DNA from: Paraburkholderia rhizosphaerae
Lineage (GTDB): Bacteria > Pseudomonadota > Gammaproteobacteria > Burkholderiales > Burkholderiaceae
DNA: 64,000 bases
Reading direction: 5' to 3'
NCBI RefSeq assembly: GCF_004366595.1
Contig: NZ_SORE01000013.1
Coordinates: 124,001 to 188,000 of the forward strand
Under the pieces are notes generated by a model that was not told the DNA's origin, did not search any database, and worked only from the letters and a program-made list of their open reading frames with translations. The position numbers and the translations under genes are program-made. Within the stretch, counting starts at the first letter, position 1. Each line of letters opens with the position of its first letter. Below, piece by piece: positions 1 through 8,483 of the stretch.

Positions 1-412
1 CGTGTCCACCGTACCGCTGCGCAATTCGAAAAAGGGCGATTTCTTGGGCGACATAGCGTTCGGCAAAAAATTTTGCGTATTTTACAGGGGTCCTGGCGCA
101 CGTCGAACATTTTTGCCAATAAACGGCGCGAGCCATGCGGCAACGCGTGCGGCACACATGCGCGAAGCCCGCCAATCGCGGTACGACCCCGCGATAGCCG
201 CAAAGCACAATGGTTGGGATAAACACACAGGCCACGCGGCAGACAAACACCGTGGACGCCGCGCGCAATGCCAGCACGCATCGCGAGAAGCGCGCCGGGC
301 AGTGCGCGCGCAAGTGCGCCAAGCGGCGCGTCCGAATAGCGCGTCCGAATAGCGCGTCCGAAAAGCACGCCGGAAAATTGCATCCGGAACGTGCGGCCGG
401 AAAGCGCCCCGC
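1..412. other. Left-edge region without a convincing gene
   Basis: No open frame here has recognisable family features. A frame starting at the GTG at position 2 stays open to 352, but the product is a low-complexity Ala/Arg/His-rich string and is not accepted. Two structures are visible. One is an AT-rich inverted repeat, GCAAAA-AA-TTTTGC, at 63-76. The other is a 13-bp unit, GCGCGTCCGAATA, repeated three times in tandem at 326-364, with two base changes in the last copy. The region is probably the 3' flank of the acetyltransferase gene, which ends at 413, plus intergenic sequence. Confidence 0.5.
326..364. repeat. 13-bp tandem repeat, three copies
   Basis: The unit GCGCGTCCGAATA runs head to tail at 326-338, 339-351 and 352-364; the last copy ends AAAA instead of AATA. 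Degenerate versions (CGCCGGAAAA, CATCCGGAAC, GGCCGGAAAG) continue for about 40 bp, suggesting an older, decayed array. It sits just beyond the stop codon of the leftward acetyltransferase gene. Confidence 0.75.
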
Positions 413-946
413 TTACCCGGCCGGCGGCGCCGCCGCAGGCGTCACATGGCGCACCAGTTGCGTTTCCCACTGGTTTTGTGCGCGCGCGGTTGGCCGGTGA
501 TCACCGGTGGGACCGAACCCGAGCCGCTCGTAAAAGCGCATCGCGTTCCGGTTGCTATCGGCAACCCACGCGTACACCTCGGTCGCACCACCGTGCGCGA
601 GCCATTCGCTCGCGGTATTGACGAGCAGTTCACCGCCGCGCAGGTGACGCACGGCCGGCGCGACCCACAACTCGCTGACGAACGCGCGGCGCGCGGGCGT
701 ATCGTCGAAGCAGGCATCGATCAGGCCCGCCGGATGGCCCTCGGTGTAAAGAATGAAAGTCGTGGACGTGATGGACGTCGCGTTCAGCGCGGCCTTTGCA
801 TCGAACGTGGTGGCATCCGCGGACAAAGCTTCTTCGAGCGTATCCCCGAACGCGTAAGGCGCCTCCCGTAACGATGCGGTACGGAGTTCGCGAAAGACAT
901 CGCCCTGATTAGCGGCAATGCGCGCAACGGTGAGTGACGGACTCAT
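413..946 (-). CDS. GNAT family N-acetyltransferase
   Basis: A 177-residue protein with the GNAT fold. The acetyl-CoA-binding motif A region is visible at about residues 93-115 (ELWVAPAVRHLRGGELLV), and the C-terminal motif B follows as NRNAMRFYERLGF at about residues 133-145. That F-Y-E-R-L-G-F signature is typical of the family. The ATG at 946 is preferred because the open frame upstream of it is not family-like. Such enzymes move an acetyl group from acetyl-CoA to an amine; the substrate cannot be read from sequence. The gene is followed by a small tandem repeat and shares its strand with map, about 230 bp upstream. Confidence 0.85.
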   Translation of the reverse strand: MSPSLTVARIAANQGDVFRELRTASLREAPYAFGDTLEEALSADATTFDAKAALNATSITSTTFILYTEGHPAGLIDACFDDTPARRAFVSELWVAPAVRHLRGGELLVNTASEWLAHGGATEVYAWVADSNRNAMRFYERLGFGPTGDHRPTARAQNQWETQLVRHVTPAAAPPAG

Positions 947-1175
947 GCAGACGTAGATTCCCGGACCTGAAAGCGTAAAACGATACACCCAACCCAAACC
1001 CGATCGCACCCGCACGAACGAACCGTGCGCCCCTGCGCAGCCCGCTTCGACCCGCCCCCTTCCGCTCGACGGTATAGCCTAACCGAACCGCCGTACGAGT
1101 CAAATGCTTATTTCGGACATCGGTGGTGCGCATTCGCACCGACGCAAAAGGGCTGAACTGACGGATGGACAGAGA

Positions 1176-1961
1176 TCAAGGCGCGTCGTAACGGCCGGTG
1201 CCATCGGGCCACGACGTCAGCACCTCGAAGCCGTCGTCGGTGACCGCAATCATATGCTCCCATTGCGCGGACAACGATTTGTCCTTGGTCACGACGGTCC
1301 AGCCGTCGCGCATAACGGTCGTGCCCGCGCGCCCCGCATTGATCATCGGCTCGATCGTAAACACCATGCCCGGCTTCAGACGCACGCCCTGCCCCGGCTG
1401 ACCGTAATGCAGCACCTGCGGGTCCTCGTGATACACCTTGCCGATGCCATGGCCGCAGTAATCGCGCACGATCGAAAAACCGTCGCGTTGCGCGACCTTC
1501 TGGATCGCGTGGCCGATATCGCCCAACGTTGCGCCGGGCTTTACCTGGCGAATGCCCGCAATCATCGCTTCATACGTGGTGTCGATCAGTTGCTGCGCGA
1601 CCTTGCTCGGCTCACCGACCGTGTACATGCGGCTCGTGTCGCCGAAGTAACCGTCCTTGATCACCGCGACGTCGATATTGATGATGTCGCCGTCCTTCAA
1701 GACCTCATTGCGGTTCGGAATGCCATGACATACGACCGAGTTCACCGACGTGCAGACCGTTTTCGGAAAACCCATATAGCCGATGTTCGCCGCCACCGCC
1801 TGCTGCGTGTTGACGATGAATTCACGGCACAGCGCGTCAAGCTCGTCAGTCGACACGCCAGGTTTCACGTGTTCGCCGATCATCACGAGTACATCAGCCG
1901 CGAGACGGCCGGCAATGCGCAGCTTCGTGATGTCATCGGGAGTCTTGTAGGTAATGGCCAT
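1176..1961 (-). CDS. map: Methionine aminopeptidase, type I
   Basis: Cytoplasmic metalloprotease that removes the initiator methionine from new proteins with small second residues. Starting at MAITYKTPDD (ATG at 1961), the 261-residue protein aligns without gaps to E. coli numbering at the metal and catalytic residues: H79 (in CHGIPN), D97, D108, H171 (in GHGIG), E204 (in FTIEPM) and E235. It matches the normal family length, with no extra N-terminal zinc-binding domain. The gene is not next to rpsB-tsf, where many beta-proteobacteria keep a map gene, so this may be a second, accessory copy; that part is inference. It lies 104 bp downstream of the antiporter gene. Confidence 0.96.
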   Translation of the reverse strand: MAITYKTPDDITKLRIAGRLAADVLVMIGEHVKPGVSTDELDALCREFIVNTQQAVAANIGYMGFPKTVCTSVNSVVCHGIPNRNEVLKDGDIINIDVAVIKDGYFGDTSRMYTVGEPSKVAQQLIDTTYEAMIAGIRQVKPGATLGDIGHAIQKVAQRDGFSIVRDYCGHGIGKVYHEDPQVLHYGQPGQGVRLKPGMVFTIEPMINAGRAGTTVMRDGWTVVTKDKSLSAQWEHMIAVTDDGFEVLTSWPDGTGRYDAP

Positions 1962-2065
1962 GTGCGCAAAAACGGAGGCGGTGCGCGCCATTCGGCCTGC
2001 GGCTCGCGCGGCGTGCACCCGGTTATCGATCAGCCATTGTACCGAGTCTGAACGCCGCGCATTTC

Positions 2066-3301
2066 TCAGCCGGGTGCATCGTGGCGATCGGGATGGCTCG
2101 CCGCCGCTGCGCCGATGCCGATTGTCGCCGCGCCCGCAACCGCTGGCGGCGCCGGCGGCAAGCGGCGCCGGAAAGGCAACAGCAGAAGCGGCGTGGTGAT
2201 CATCGACAGCACGACGGCCAGCGTCACGACAGCTGACGCGCGCGGCTCGACCACGCGCACCGCCAGCGCGGAAGCCATCACGACGAACGCGAACTCGCCG
2301 CCCTGCGACAGCAGCAGCGCGAAGTACGCGCGCTGCCCGCGCGGCACGTTAAAGCGCCGCGCGAGCAGCCAGAGCGCCGCGGCCTTGACGCCGACCACCG
2401 CCGCGACGACGACCAGCACGCGCCGCGTGTCGCTGACGAGCACGTCGAGGTCGATCGACATGCCGATCGCGATAAAGAAAAGCCCGAGCAACAGGCCCTT
2501 GAACGGCGCGATATCCGCTTCGACCTTCTGCTGATAGCCGGAATCCGCGAGCAACACGCCAGCCAGAAACGCGCCAAGCGACGCCGACAGATGCACGCTG
2601 CGAAACAGCAACGCGACACCGATCACCCATAAAAGTGCGAATGCGGTGAAGATTTCCGGCGCGCCGGTGCGTGACACCATGCGCAAGCCGCGGCGCAATG
2701 CGACACGGCCAACCAGCACGACCGCGGCCAGCATCGCCAGCGCTTTGCCGGTCGCGATCCAGTTCTCCGCGGCGCTTCCGCCGACGTCGAGCGGGCTCAG
2801 CAGCGGCATCAACGCGATCAGCGGAATCGCCGCCAGATCCTGAAACAGCAGGATGCCGAATGCGGCTTCGCCCGCGCGCGTGTTCATCTGGCCGCGCTGC
2901 TGCAACTCGGACACCGCCATAGCGGTCGACGATAGCGCGAGCGCGAGACCCGCCGTTAACGCGATTTGCCAACGCGAGCCGAACATCAGAAAGATCGCCG
3001 TCAGCAGCCCGGCGCATAAAACCATCTGCATGCCGCCATAGCCAAAAATGGTCCGTCGCATCGCCCAGAGCCGTCCGACATGCATCTCGAGGCCGATCAC
3101 GAACATCATCAGCACGATGCCCAGTTCCGAGAAGTGCAGGATCGCGTCGACGTGAGTCACGAGCTTCAGGACGGCCGGGCCGATCAGCACGCCCGCAAGC
3201 AGATAGCCAAGCACCGCGCCAAAGCCGAGCCGGATCGACAACGGCACGACGACGAGCGCCGCGCCGAGAAACACGACAACATGGAAGAGCGCGCTTTTCA
3301 T
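2066..3301 (-). CDS. CPA2 family cation:proton antiporter, core domain only
   Basis: Inner-membrane protein of 411 residues with about 12 hydrophobic helices and the Na_H_Exchanger fold of KefB, KefC and RosB. Family signatures are GYLLAGVLIGP near residue 35, FVIGLEM near 75 and LLFQDLAAIPLIALMPLL near 155-170. Members exchange K+ or Na+ for protons. KefB/C-type proteins normally continue into a cytosolic TrkA-N nucleotide-binding domain of about 200 residues; this one stops after an Ala/Pro-rich tail, so it lacks that control domain. The start is the ATG at 3301 (MKSALFHVV); a TTG two codons upstream is possible. It lies 73 bp after pqiC on the same strand. Confidence 0.9.
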   Translation of the reverse strand: MKSALFHVVVFLGAALVVVPLSIRLGFGAVLGYLLAGVLIGPAVLKLVTHVDAILHFSELGIVLMMFVIGLEMHVGRLWAMRRTIFGYGGMQMVLCAGLLTAIFLMFGSRWQIALTAGLALALSSTAMAVSELQQRGQMNTRAGEAAFGILLFQDLAAIPLIALMPLLSPLDVGGSAAENWIATGKALAMLAAVVLVGRVALRRGLRMVSRTGAPEIFTAFALLWVIGVALLFRSVHLSASLGAFLAGVLLADSGYQQKVEADIAPFKGLLLGLFFIAIGMSIDLDVLVSDTRRVLVVVAAVVGVKAAALWLLARRFNVPRGQRAYFALLLSQGGEFAFVVMASALAVRVVEPRASAVVTLAVVLSMITTPLLLLPFRRRLPPAPPAVAGAATIGIGAAAASHPDRHDAPG

Positions 3302-3374
3302 CGGCAACGACGTGCAAGCGAAGCCGCCTGACCAGAAAGACTGCGCGACGCACGGCGCATGCGCGGCGTGCGCA

Positions 3375-4043
3375 TCAGGACGACTGTGCGCCGCGGATGG
3401 CCGCCGCTATGTCGCGACTGACTGCCGCCAGCGCGCGGCTGTGAGCCGCGACCAGCGCGTCATCGCTGGCCGTGCCGACCGGTTCGCGCGCGACGGTCCG
3501 GCCGGACACCGGCAGCGCCTTGCCGGGCACGCGCACGACCCACTGCGCGTCGATGGTCACCGCGTCGCCCGGCGCGGAATCGAAGCGCACGATGTCCACC
3601 CGCACGCGGTACGCCTCCTGGACAAGCGCCGCCTGCCCCAGCACCGACACCTGTTCGGCACCGAGCAGTTGCCCGAGGTCGGCCGCGATCGTGCGCGCGA
3701 TGCCGCTCTTGAGCGGCTCGCCCCAGCGCGCGAATTCGTTCAGCGCGACTTCGTTGTCGGACACGCGCGTGACGAGTTGCGGCCGGTCCACCAGTTCCGG
3801 AATGGTCACCGGTCCAACCACAACCGCCGTGCGCAGCGGCGCGCCGGTGTGCTCGAGTGACGCATCGGGGCTCAGCGTATAGAACGTCGAATTCGGCGAC
3901 TTGCAGCCACCGGACGCCAGCAATGCCGCGAACGCGACCAACGCGAGCACCCGCTGCGCCGTCCGCCCGCGCGCACCGCGCAGCGCACTCGCGCGAGTGC
4001 CTGTGATTCGCTCATCCCCATCACGCCTGCGCATCGAACGCAT
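3375..4043 (-). CDS. pqiC: PqiC-type outer-membrane lipoprotein (ABC transport auxiliary)
   Basis: Lipoprotein of 222 residues. A basic N-terminus leads into a hydrophobic stretch and the lipobox LLASGGC. The mature part begins KSPNSTFYTLSPDA, typical of the ABC_trans_aux (PqiC/YmbA) family. In E. coli PqiC sits at the outer membrane and forms the distal end of the PqiB needle that carries lipids across the periplasm. The ATG at 4043 shares its first base with the TGA of pqiB, so translation is coupled; a GTG one codon earlier (4046) is an alternative. It is the last gene of the efflux-pqi operon. Confidence 0.92.
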   Translation of the reverse strand: MRSMRRRDGDERITGTRASALRGARGRTAQRVLALVAFAALLASGGCKSPNSTFYTLSPDASLEHTGAPLRTAVVVGPVTIPELVDRPQLVTRVSDNEVALNEFARWGEPLKSGIARTIAADLGQLLGAEQVSVLGQAALVQEAYRVRVDIVRFDSAPGDAVTIDAQWVVRVPGKALPVSGRTVAREPVGTASDDALVAAHSRALAAVSRDIAAAIRGAQSS

Positions 4044-5659
4044 CACTTTCCATCCTCCGCTTTGCCCCGGATCAATGCCTCCGGATGACGTTCGAGATAC
4101 TCGGCGAGCGAACGCAGCGCCGACGCGGTGCGCGACAGCTCGCGAATCGCGTCGGCGGTGTCCTGCTGCAACGCCGAATCGGGTTGCAGCGCGGAATTCG
4201 CCGAATTGAGCGTGGTGCGCGCTGCCGTCAACGCGTCGCTCGCCTGCGGCACCAGTTGCGTGTCGAAGCTTTGCAGCAGCGTATCGGCACGCGCGAGCGT
4301 CCGCTGCGCGTTCTTGCCGATCGCCTCGAACGGAATCTTGTTCATCCGCACCATCAGTTCCGAGACCGATTCCTGCAGCGATTGCAGACCGCTCGGCACG
4401 GTCGGCAACTCAGGCGGTTTGCGATCCCAGTCCACTTCGGCCTTCGGCGCGTTCGGGAAGAAGTCGAGCGCGATATACAGCTGGCCGGTGATCAGACTGC
4501 CCGTCTTCAATTGGCCGCGCATGCCGCGCGACACGAGGAAGTCGGCCATTTCGCGCGGCGAGCGCGCCAGTCTGCCGCCGCGCGGCTCGTTTTCGTAACG
4601 CGACGTGAAGCGCTCCGGATAGAGCTTGATCTGAACCGGAATGCTGAACTGTCTGGTGTCCGGATCGAAGCGCGTATGGATCGCTTCGACCTCGCCAATC
4701 TGAATGCCGCGGAACTCAACCGGCGCGCCGACCACGAGTCCACGGACGGACTCCTTGAAATTGAACACGTAGGTCTCGACGATGCGATCATGCATCTTCA
4801 TCGCTTCGGTGCGGTCGCTAAAGAGCTGGAAGCTCGTATGCGCAGGCGCGGGCGGCTCGTCGGGCGCGCCGGGCACCGACTGGAACGCAAGACCGCCGAT
4901 CAGGATCGACACCAGCGACTGTGTATTGACCTTAACGCCCTCCGTACTGAGCGAGACGTCAACCCCGCTCGCATGCCAGAAGCGCGTATCGGCGGTGACG
5001 AAACGGTCGTACGGCGCGTTGACGAACACGCGCATCGTGACGCCCCTGCCATTCGGATCCAGTTCGTACGCGGTCACCTGTCCGACCTGAAGGCGGCGGA
5101 AGTAGATCGGCGAGCCGACATCGACCGAGCCAAGGTCCTCGCTCTTGAGCACGTACTCGCGGCCCGGCACGTCGCTGGCGAACACCGGCGGCGTCTCGAG
5201 ACCGACGAAATCGCGCCGCTCGTTTTTCTTCTTGCCGATATCCATGCCGATATACGCGCCGGACAACAGCGTGCTAATGCCCGACACCGTGCCGCCGGAT
5301 ACGCGCGGGCGGACCACCCAGAAGCGCGTATCGTCGCGCAGCATGCTCGATGCGTCAGGCGTAAGTTCCGCGGTCGCGATCACGTGCGAAAAGTCCTTCG
5401 ACAGCGCGACGGTCTTGACGACGCCGATATCGACGTCCTTGAACTTGATCTTGGTCTTACCCGCCTCCAGGCCTTCGCCGGTCTTGAAGCTGATCGTGAT
5501 GGTCGGGCCTTGCTCGAGAATCGTCCGCGCCGCGAGCCACGCGCCGATCAGCACGGCGACCAGCGGCACCAGCCAGATCCACTGGACACGCCAGCGCGCA
5601 CGCGGCACGGCGAGCGCGTCCGGAAGGTCGGGCGGCGGTGAATCAGGAGGTCGCGCCAT
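4043..5659 (-). CDS. pqiB: PqiB-type MCE protein (intermembrane lipid transport)
   Basis: 538 residues. A cytosolic Pro-rich N-terminus is followed by one membrane helix (about residues 26-46) and then three MlaD/MCE repeats, beginning near residues 50, 165 and 290 (ITISFKTGEGLEAGKTKIKFKDVDIG is the first). In E. coli PqiB, stacked MCE rings and a C-terminal needle make a periplasm-spanning channel for lipids. The C-terminal 110 residues are helical and Asn/Ala/Leu-rich, matching the needle region. Its start overlaps the pqiA stop by 17 bp and its stop overlaps pqiC, so all three subunits are co-translated. Confidence 0.95.
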   Translation of the reverse strand: MARPPDSPPPDLPDALAVPRARWRVQWIWLVPLVAVLIGAWLAARTILEQGPTITISFKTGEGLEAGKTKIKFKDVDIGVVKTVALSKDFSHVIATAELTPDASSMLRDDTRFWVVRPRVSGGTVSGISTLLSGAYIGMDIGKKKNERRDFVGLETPPVFASDVPGREYVLKSEDLGSVDVGSPIYFRRLQVGQVTAYELDPNGRGVTMRVFVNAPYDRFVTADTRFWHASGVDVSLSTEGVKVNTQSLVSILIGGLAFQSVPGAPDEPPAPAHTSFQLFSDRTEAMKMHDRIVETYVFNFKESVRGLVVGAPVEFRGIQIGEVEAIHTRFDPDTRQFSIPVQIKLYPERFTSRYENEPRGGRLARSPREMADFLVSRGMRGQLKTGSLITGQLYIALDFFPNAPKAEVDWDRKPPELPTVPSGLQSLQESVSELMVRMNKIPFEAIGKNAQRTLARADTLLQSFDTQLVPQASDALTAARTTLNSANSALQPDSALQQDTADAIRELSRTASALRSLAEYLERHPEALIRGKAEDGK

Positions 5660-6986
5660 GAGCGTGTGCCTTTGTATCCCAGATCAGCCGCGGGTCGAAC
5701 GACATCGCGGCAAACATTGTCAAGACGACGACCGCGCCGAACGCGACCGCGGCCGGCCCTGCGGTGATCGTCGCGAGTGCGTTGAACTGCACGAGCGCGG
5801 TCAGGATCGCGATCACATAGATGTCGAGCATCGACCAGCGGCCGACCAGTTCGACAATCCGGTAGATCCGTGCGCGTTGCACCGGCTGCCAGCTGGAGCC
5901 GAGGTTCGCCGAGCCGGCGAGAAACGCGATCGCGATGATTTTCAGCATCGGCACCGCGATGCTCGCGATAAACACCAGCACCGCGAGCGGCCACGAGCCG
6001 GACGTCCATAGATAGACGACGCCGCTCATGATCGTGTCCTTCTGCGCGCCGAACAGCGAACTGGTGTGCATCACCGGCAGCAGGTTCGCCGGCAGATACA
6101 GCACCAGCGCGGCGATCAGGAAAGCCCACGTGCGCGCGAGGCTGTTCGGCTTGCGCAGATGCAGACGGCTGCCGCAGCGCGTGCAGCGCAAGTCGTGACC
6201 CTCTACGTTGGCGAGCGGCGCGGATAGTAGGCCGCAGTCGTGGCACACGCAGCGTCCGCTGCCGGCGGCGGTACGCGCGAGCAACGGCGCAGCGGCCGCG
6301 TGGCCGCGCGCGGCGACCTCGGGCCGGCCGCCCTGACCCGCCGCAGGCAACGCTTCGAGACGCGCCCACAGATCGCGCGGATCGAACGCGGCCGCCGCCG
6401 CGGCCAGCAGCAGCATCAGTGCGCCGAACGACCACAGCGCGATATCGGGCACCACGCTCGCGATATGCGCGAGCTTCACGAGCGCCACCAGCAAGCCGAG
6501 GATCAGCACCTCCGTCATTCCCCAAGCTTGCGCGACATGCAGCATGCGGAACACCGGTTCCGCGCAATACGGCCGGCGCCCGAACCGCAACGGCAGCAAT
6601 AGCCAGACGATGCCCGCCGCCTGCACTGCCGGCATCAGCAGCGTCGTGACGAAGATCAGCGCCGCGAGCGGCCACATCCCATCGCGATACAACACGCGGA
6701 CCGAGCCGAACAGCGTGGTTTCAACGAGGTCGCCATTCACCGACAACCCGACAATCGGAAACGCATTCGCGAGCACGAACAGCGCAAGCGCGGCAACCGC
6801 GTATGCAAGCGCGCGATCAAGCCCGGGCCCGTGACGGCGGTAAAGTGCCGCGCCGCAGCGGCAGCAGCGCAGCACACCGTTCACTGGCAACGGCCGCTCG
6901 CGTTGCAGCAGATCGCATTCGTGGCACGCGATCACACCGGCTGAACGGGCCGCGTCGGTTTCCTGAACGCCGGGTGGCGTATTCAT
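5643..6986 (-). CDS. pqiA: PqiA-type inner-membrane protein
   Basis: 447-residue polytopic membrane protein made of two PqiA domains. Each is preceded by a zinc-ribbon-like pair of Cys motifs: CHEC...CCRCG at about residues 21-45, and CHDC...CTRCG at about residues 248-272. Each domain then has four hydrophobic helices. In E. coli PqiA partners PqiB at the inner membrane and belongs to the paraquat-inducible envelope-stress system. Its ATG overlaps the stop of the upstream outer-membrane channel gene as ATGA, and its end overlaps pqiB by 17 bp. The pqi genes here are therefore the downstream half of an efflux-pump operon. Confidence 0.95.
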   Translation of the reverse strand: MNTPPGVQETDAARSAGVIACHECDLLQRERPLPVNGVLRCCRCGAALYRRHGPGLDRALAYAVAALALFVLANAFPIVGLSVNGDLVETTLFGSVRVLYRDGMWPLAALIFVTTLLMPAVQAAGIVWLLLPLRFGRRPYCAEPVFRMLHVAQAWGMTEVLILGLLVALVKLAHIASVVPDIALWSFGALMLLLAAAAAAFDPRDLWARLEALPAAGQGGRPEVAARGHAAAAPLLARTAAGSGRCVCHDCGLLSAPLANVEGHDLRCTRCGSRLHLRKPNSLARTWAFLIAALVLYLPANLLPVMHTSSLFGAQKDTIMSGVVYLWTSGSWPLAVLVFIASIAVPMLKIIAIAFLAGSANLGSSWQPVQRARIYRIVELVGRWSMLDIYVIAILTALVQFNALATITAGPAAVAFGAVVVLTMFAAMSFDPRLIWDTKAHAHGATS

Positions 6987-8482
6987 TTGACGTTCTCCGC
7001 GGGCGCCACGCCCGATGCCGGCGGCGCGCTGGAGCCGGCGCCGGTATCAGTGGCCGACGATTGTTGTGTCGTCATCTTTTCCGCCTCGATCACCCATCCA
7101 CCGCCCATCGCCCTGTATAACGACACGAACGAGGTCAGCACCGCCTGCCGGGTTTGCGTCTCGCTCAACTCCGCATTGAACAGACTGCGCTCCGCATCGA
7201 GCACTTCGATGTAGCTGGTGTAGCCGCCCTCGTAACGCAGCCGCGCCATATGCGAGTACGTGCGCAGCGCGTCGACCTGGCGTCCTTGAACCACCAGTTG
7301 CTCACGCAACTTCTGCGATGAAATCAGCGCATCGTCGACTTCCTGGAACGCGGTCTGGATCGCCTTCTGATACGTGTATAGCGCCTGTTGCTGCTGCGCC
7401 TCGGCCGACTTCACCTGGCCGGTGATGTTGCCGCCGGTGAAGATCGGCTGCGCGACCGAACCGGCGAACGCCCATATCTTCGACGGACCGGTAAACAGGT
7501 TCGAAAACGCGAGGCTCTCGGTGCCGAGCAGTCCGGTCAGCGAGATCTGCGGGAAATACAACGCGCGCGCGGCGCCGATCAGCGCATTCGCGGCCACCAG
7601 ATCCTGTTCGGCCTGACGAAGATCCGGGCGGCGTTGCAGCAGATCCGACGGCAGGCCCGCCGGCACGGCCGGCGACGCGAGCGCCGACAGTTCGCGGCCG
7701 CGCAGGATCGGCCCCGGGTTGTGGCCGAGCAGCACGGACAACGCGTCCTCCTGCTGCGCAATCTGCGCTTCGAGCTGCGGAATCGTCGCCGCCGACGCTT
7801 CATATTCGGACTGGCTTTGCGCAAGTTCCATCTGCGACACCTCGCCGCCCTGGAAACGCAGTTCGAACACGTGCACCGACTCGGCACGGCTTTGCGTGGT
7901 GGCTTTCGCAATCTGCAGTTGCTGGTCGAGACTCAGCAGCGCGATATACGATTGCGCCACCGACGAAACCAGCGCGAGGATCGTCGCGCGCCGGCCTTCT
8001 TCGGTCGACAGCAGGCTCGCGCGCGCCGATTCGGTGAGACGCCGGTTGCGGCCGAACAGATCGATTTCCCATGACGCGTTGAGCGTCGCCTGAAAGTCGT
8101 TGAAAATCGCGCCATTCGACAAGATCGGCGTCGGCCCGACCTGGCTAATGCGCTCGCGCCCCGCGCTGAAGCCGGCGCTGACTTGCGGAAACAGCGCCGA
8201 GCGGGTGCTCCAGAACTGGCCGAGGAACTGGTCGACGCGCGCGGCGGCGACCTTCACATCCTTGTTGTCGGCGAGCGCCGTCGCGATCAGATCGTTGAGC
8301 ACCGGGTCGTTGAACTGCTTCCACCATTCGGTGTTCGCGAGATCGGCGGCTTCGCCTTCCTGGAAGCGGAACGTCGCGGGTGTGTCGATCACCGGCCGCT
8401 GGTAGTTCGGCCCGAGCAGACAGCCGGACAGGCCGAACGCAAGAACCGACGCGGCGCCCATCGTGCGTAGTGAATGTCGCAT
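6983..8482 (-). CDS. RND efflux outer-membrane channel lipoprotein, NodT family
   Basis: 499-residue TolC-like outer-membrane factor. It has a signal peptide with lipobox GLSGC and begins LLGPNYQRPVIDTP after the Cys, the standard start of NodT/OprM-type lipoproteins. Two OEP repeats follow, with RRPDLRQAEQDLVAANALIGAARALYFPQISLTG at about residues 290-323 as the hallmark. It is the exit duct for the pump encoded just upstream. The ATG at 8482 is chosen because a GAGG lies 9 bp before it; a GTG at 8491 would overlap the permease gene. The stop overlaps pqiA by 4 bp. Confidence 0.94.
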   Translation of the reverse strand: MRHSLRTMGAASVLAFGLSGCLLGPNYQRPVIDTPATFRFQEGEAADLANTEWWKQFNDPVLNDLIATALADNKDVKVAAARVDQFLGQFWSTRSALFPQVSAGFSAGRERISQVGPTPILSNGAIFNDFQATLNASWEIDLFGRNRRLTESARASLLSTEEGRRATILALVSSVAQSYIALLSLDQQLQIAKATTQSRAESVHVFELRFQGGEVSQMELAQSQSEYEASAATIPQLEAQIAQQEDALSVLLGHNPGPILRGRELSALASPAVPAGLPSDLLQRRPDLRQAEQDLVAANALIGAARALYFPQISLTGLLGTESLAFSNLFTGPSKIWAFAGSVAQPIFTGGNITGQVKSAEAQQQQALYTYQKAIQTAFQEVDDALISSQKLREQLVVQGRQVDALRTYSHMARLRYEGGYTSYIEVLDAERSLFNAELSETQTRQAVLTSFVSLYRAMGGGWVIEAEKMTTQQSSATDTGAGSSAPPASGVAPAENVK

Positions 8483-8483
8483 G

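Noticed and set aside
2..352. Open frame from a GTG at the left edge
   Set aside because: The product is a low-complexity Ala/Arg/His string ending in the tandem repeat, with no family features; open frames of this size arise easily in GC-rich DNA.
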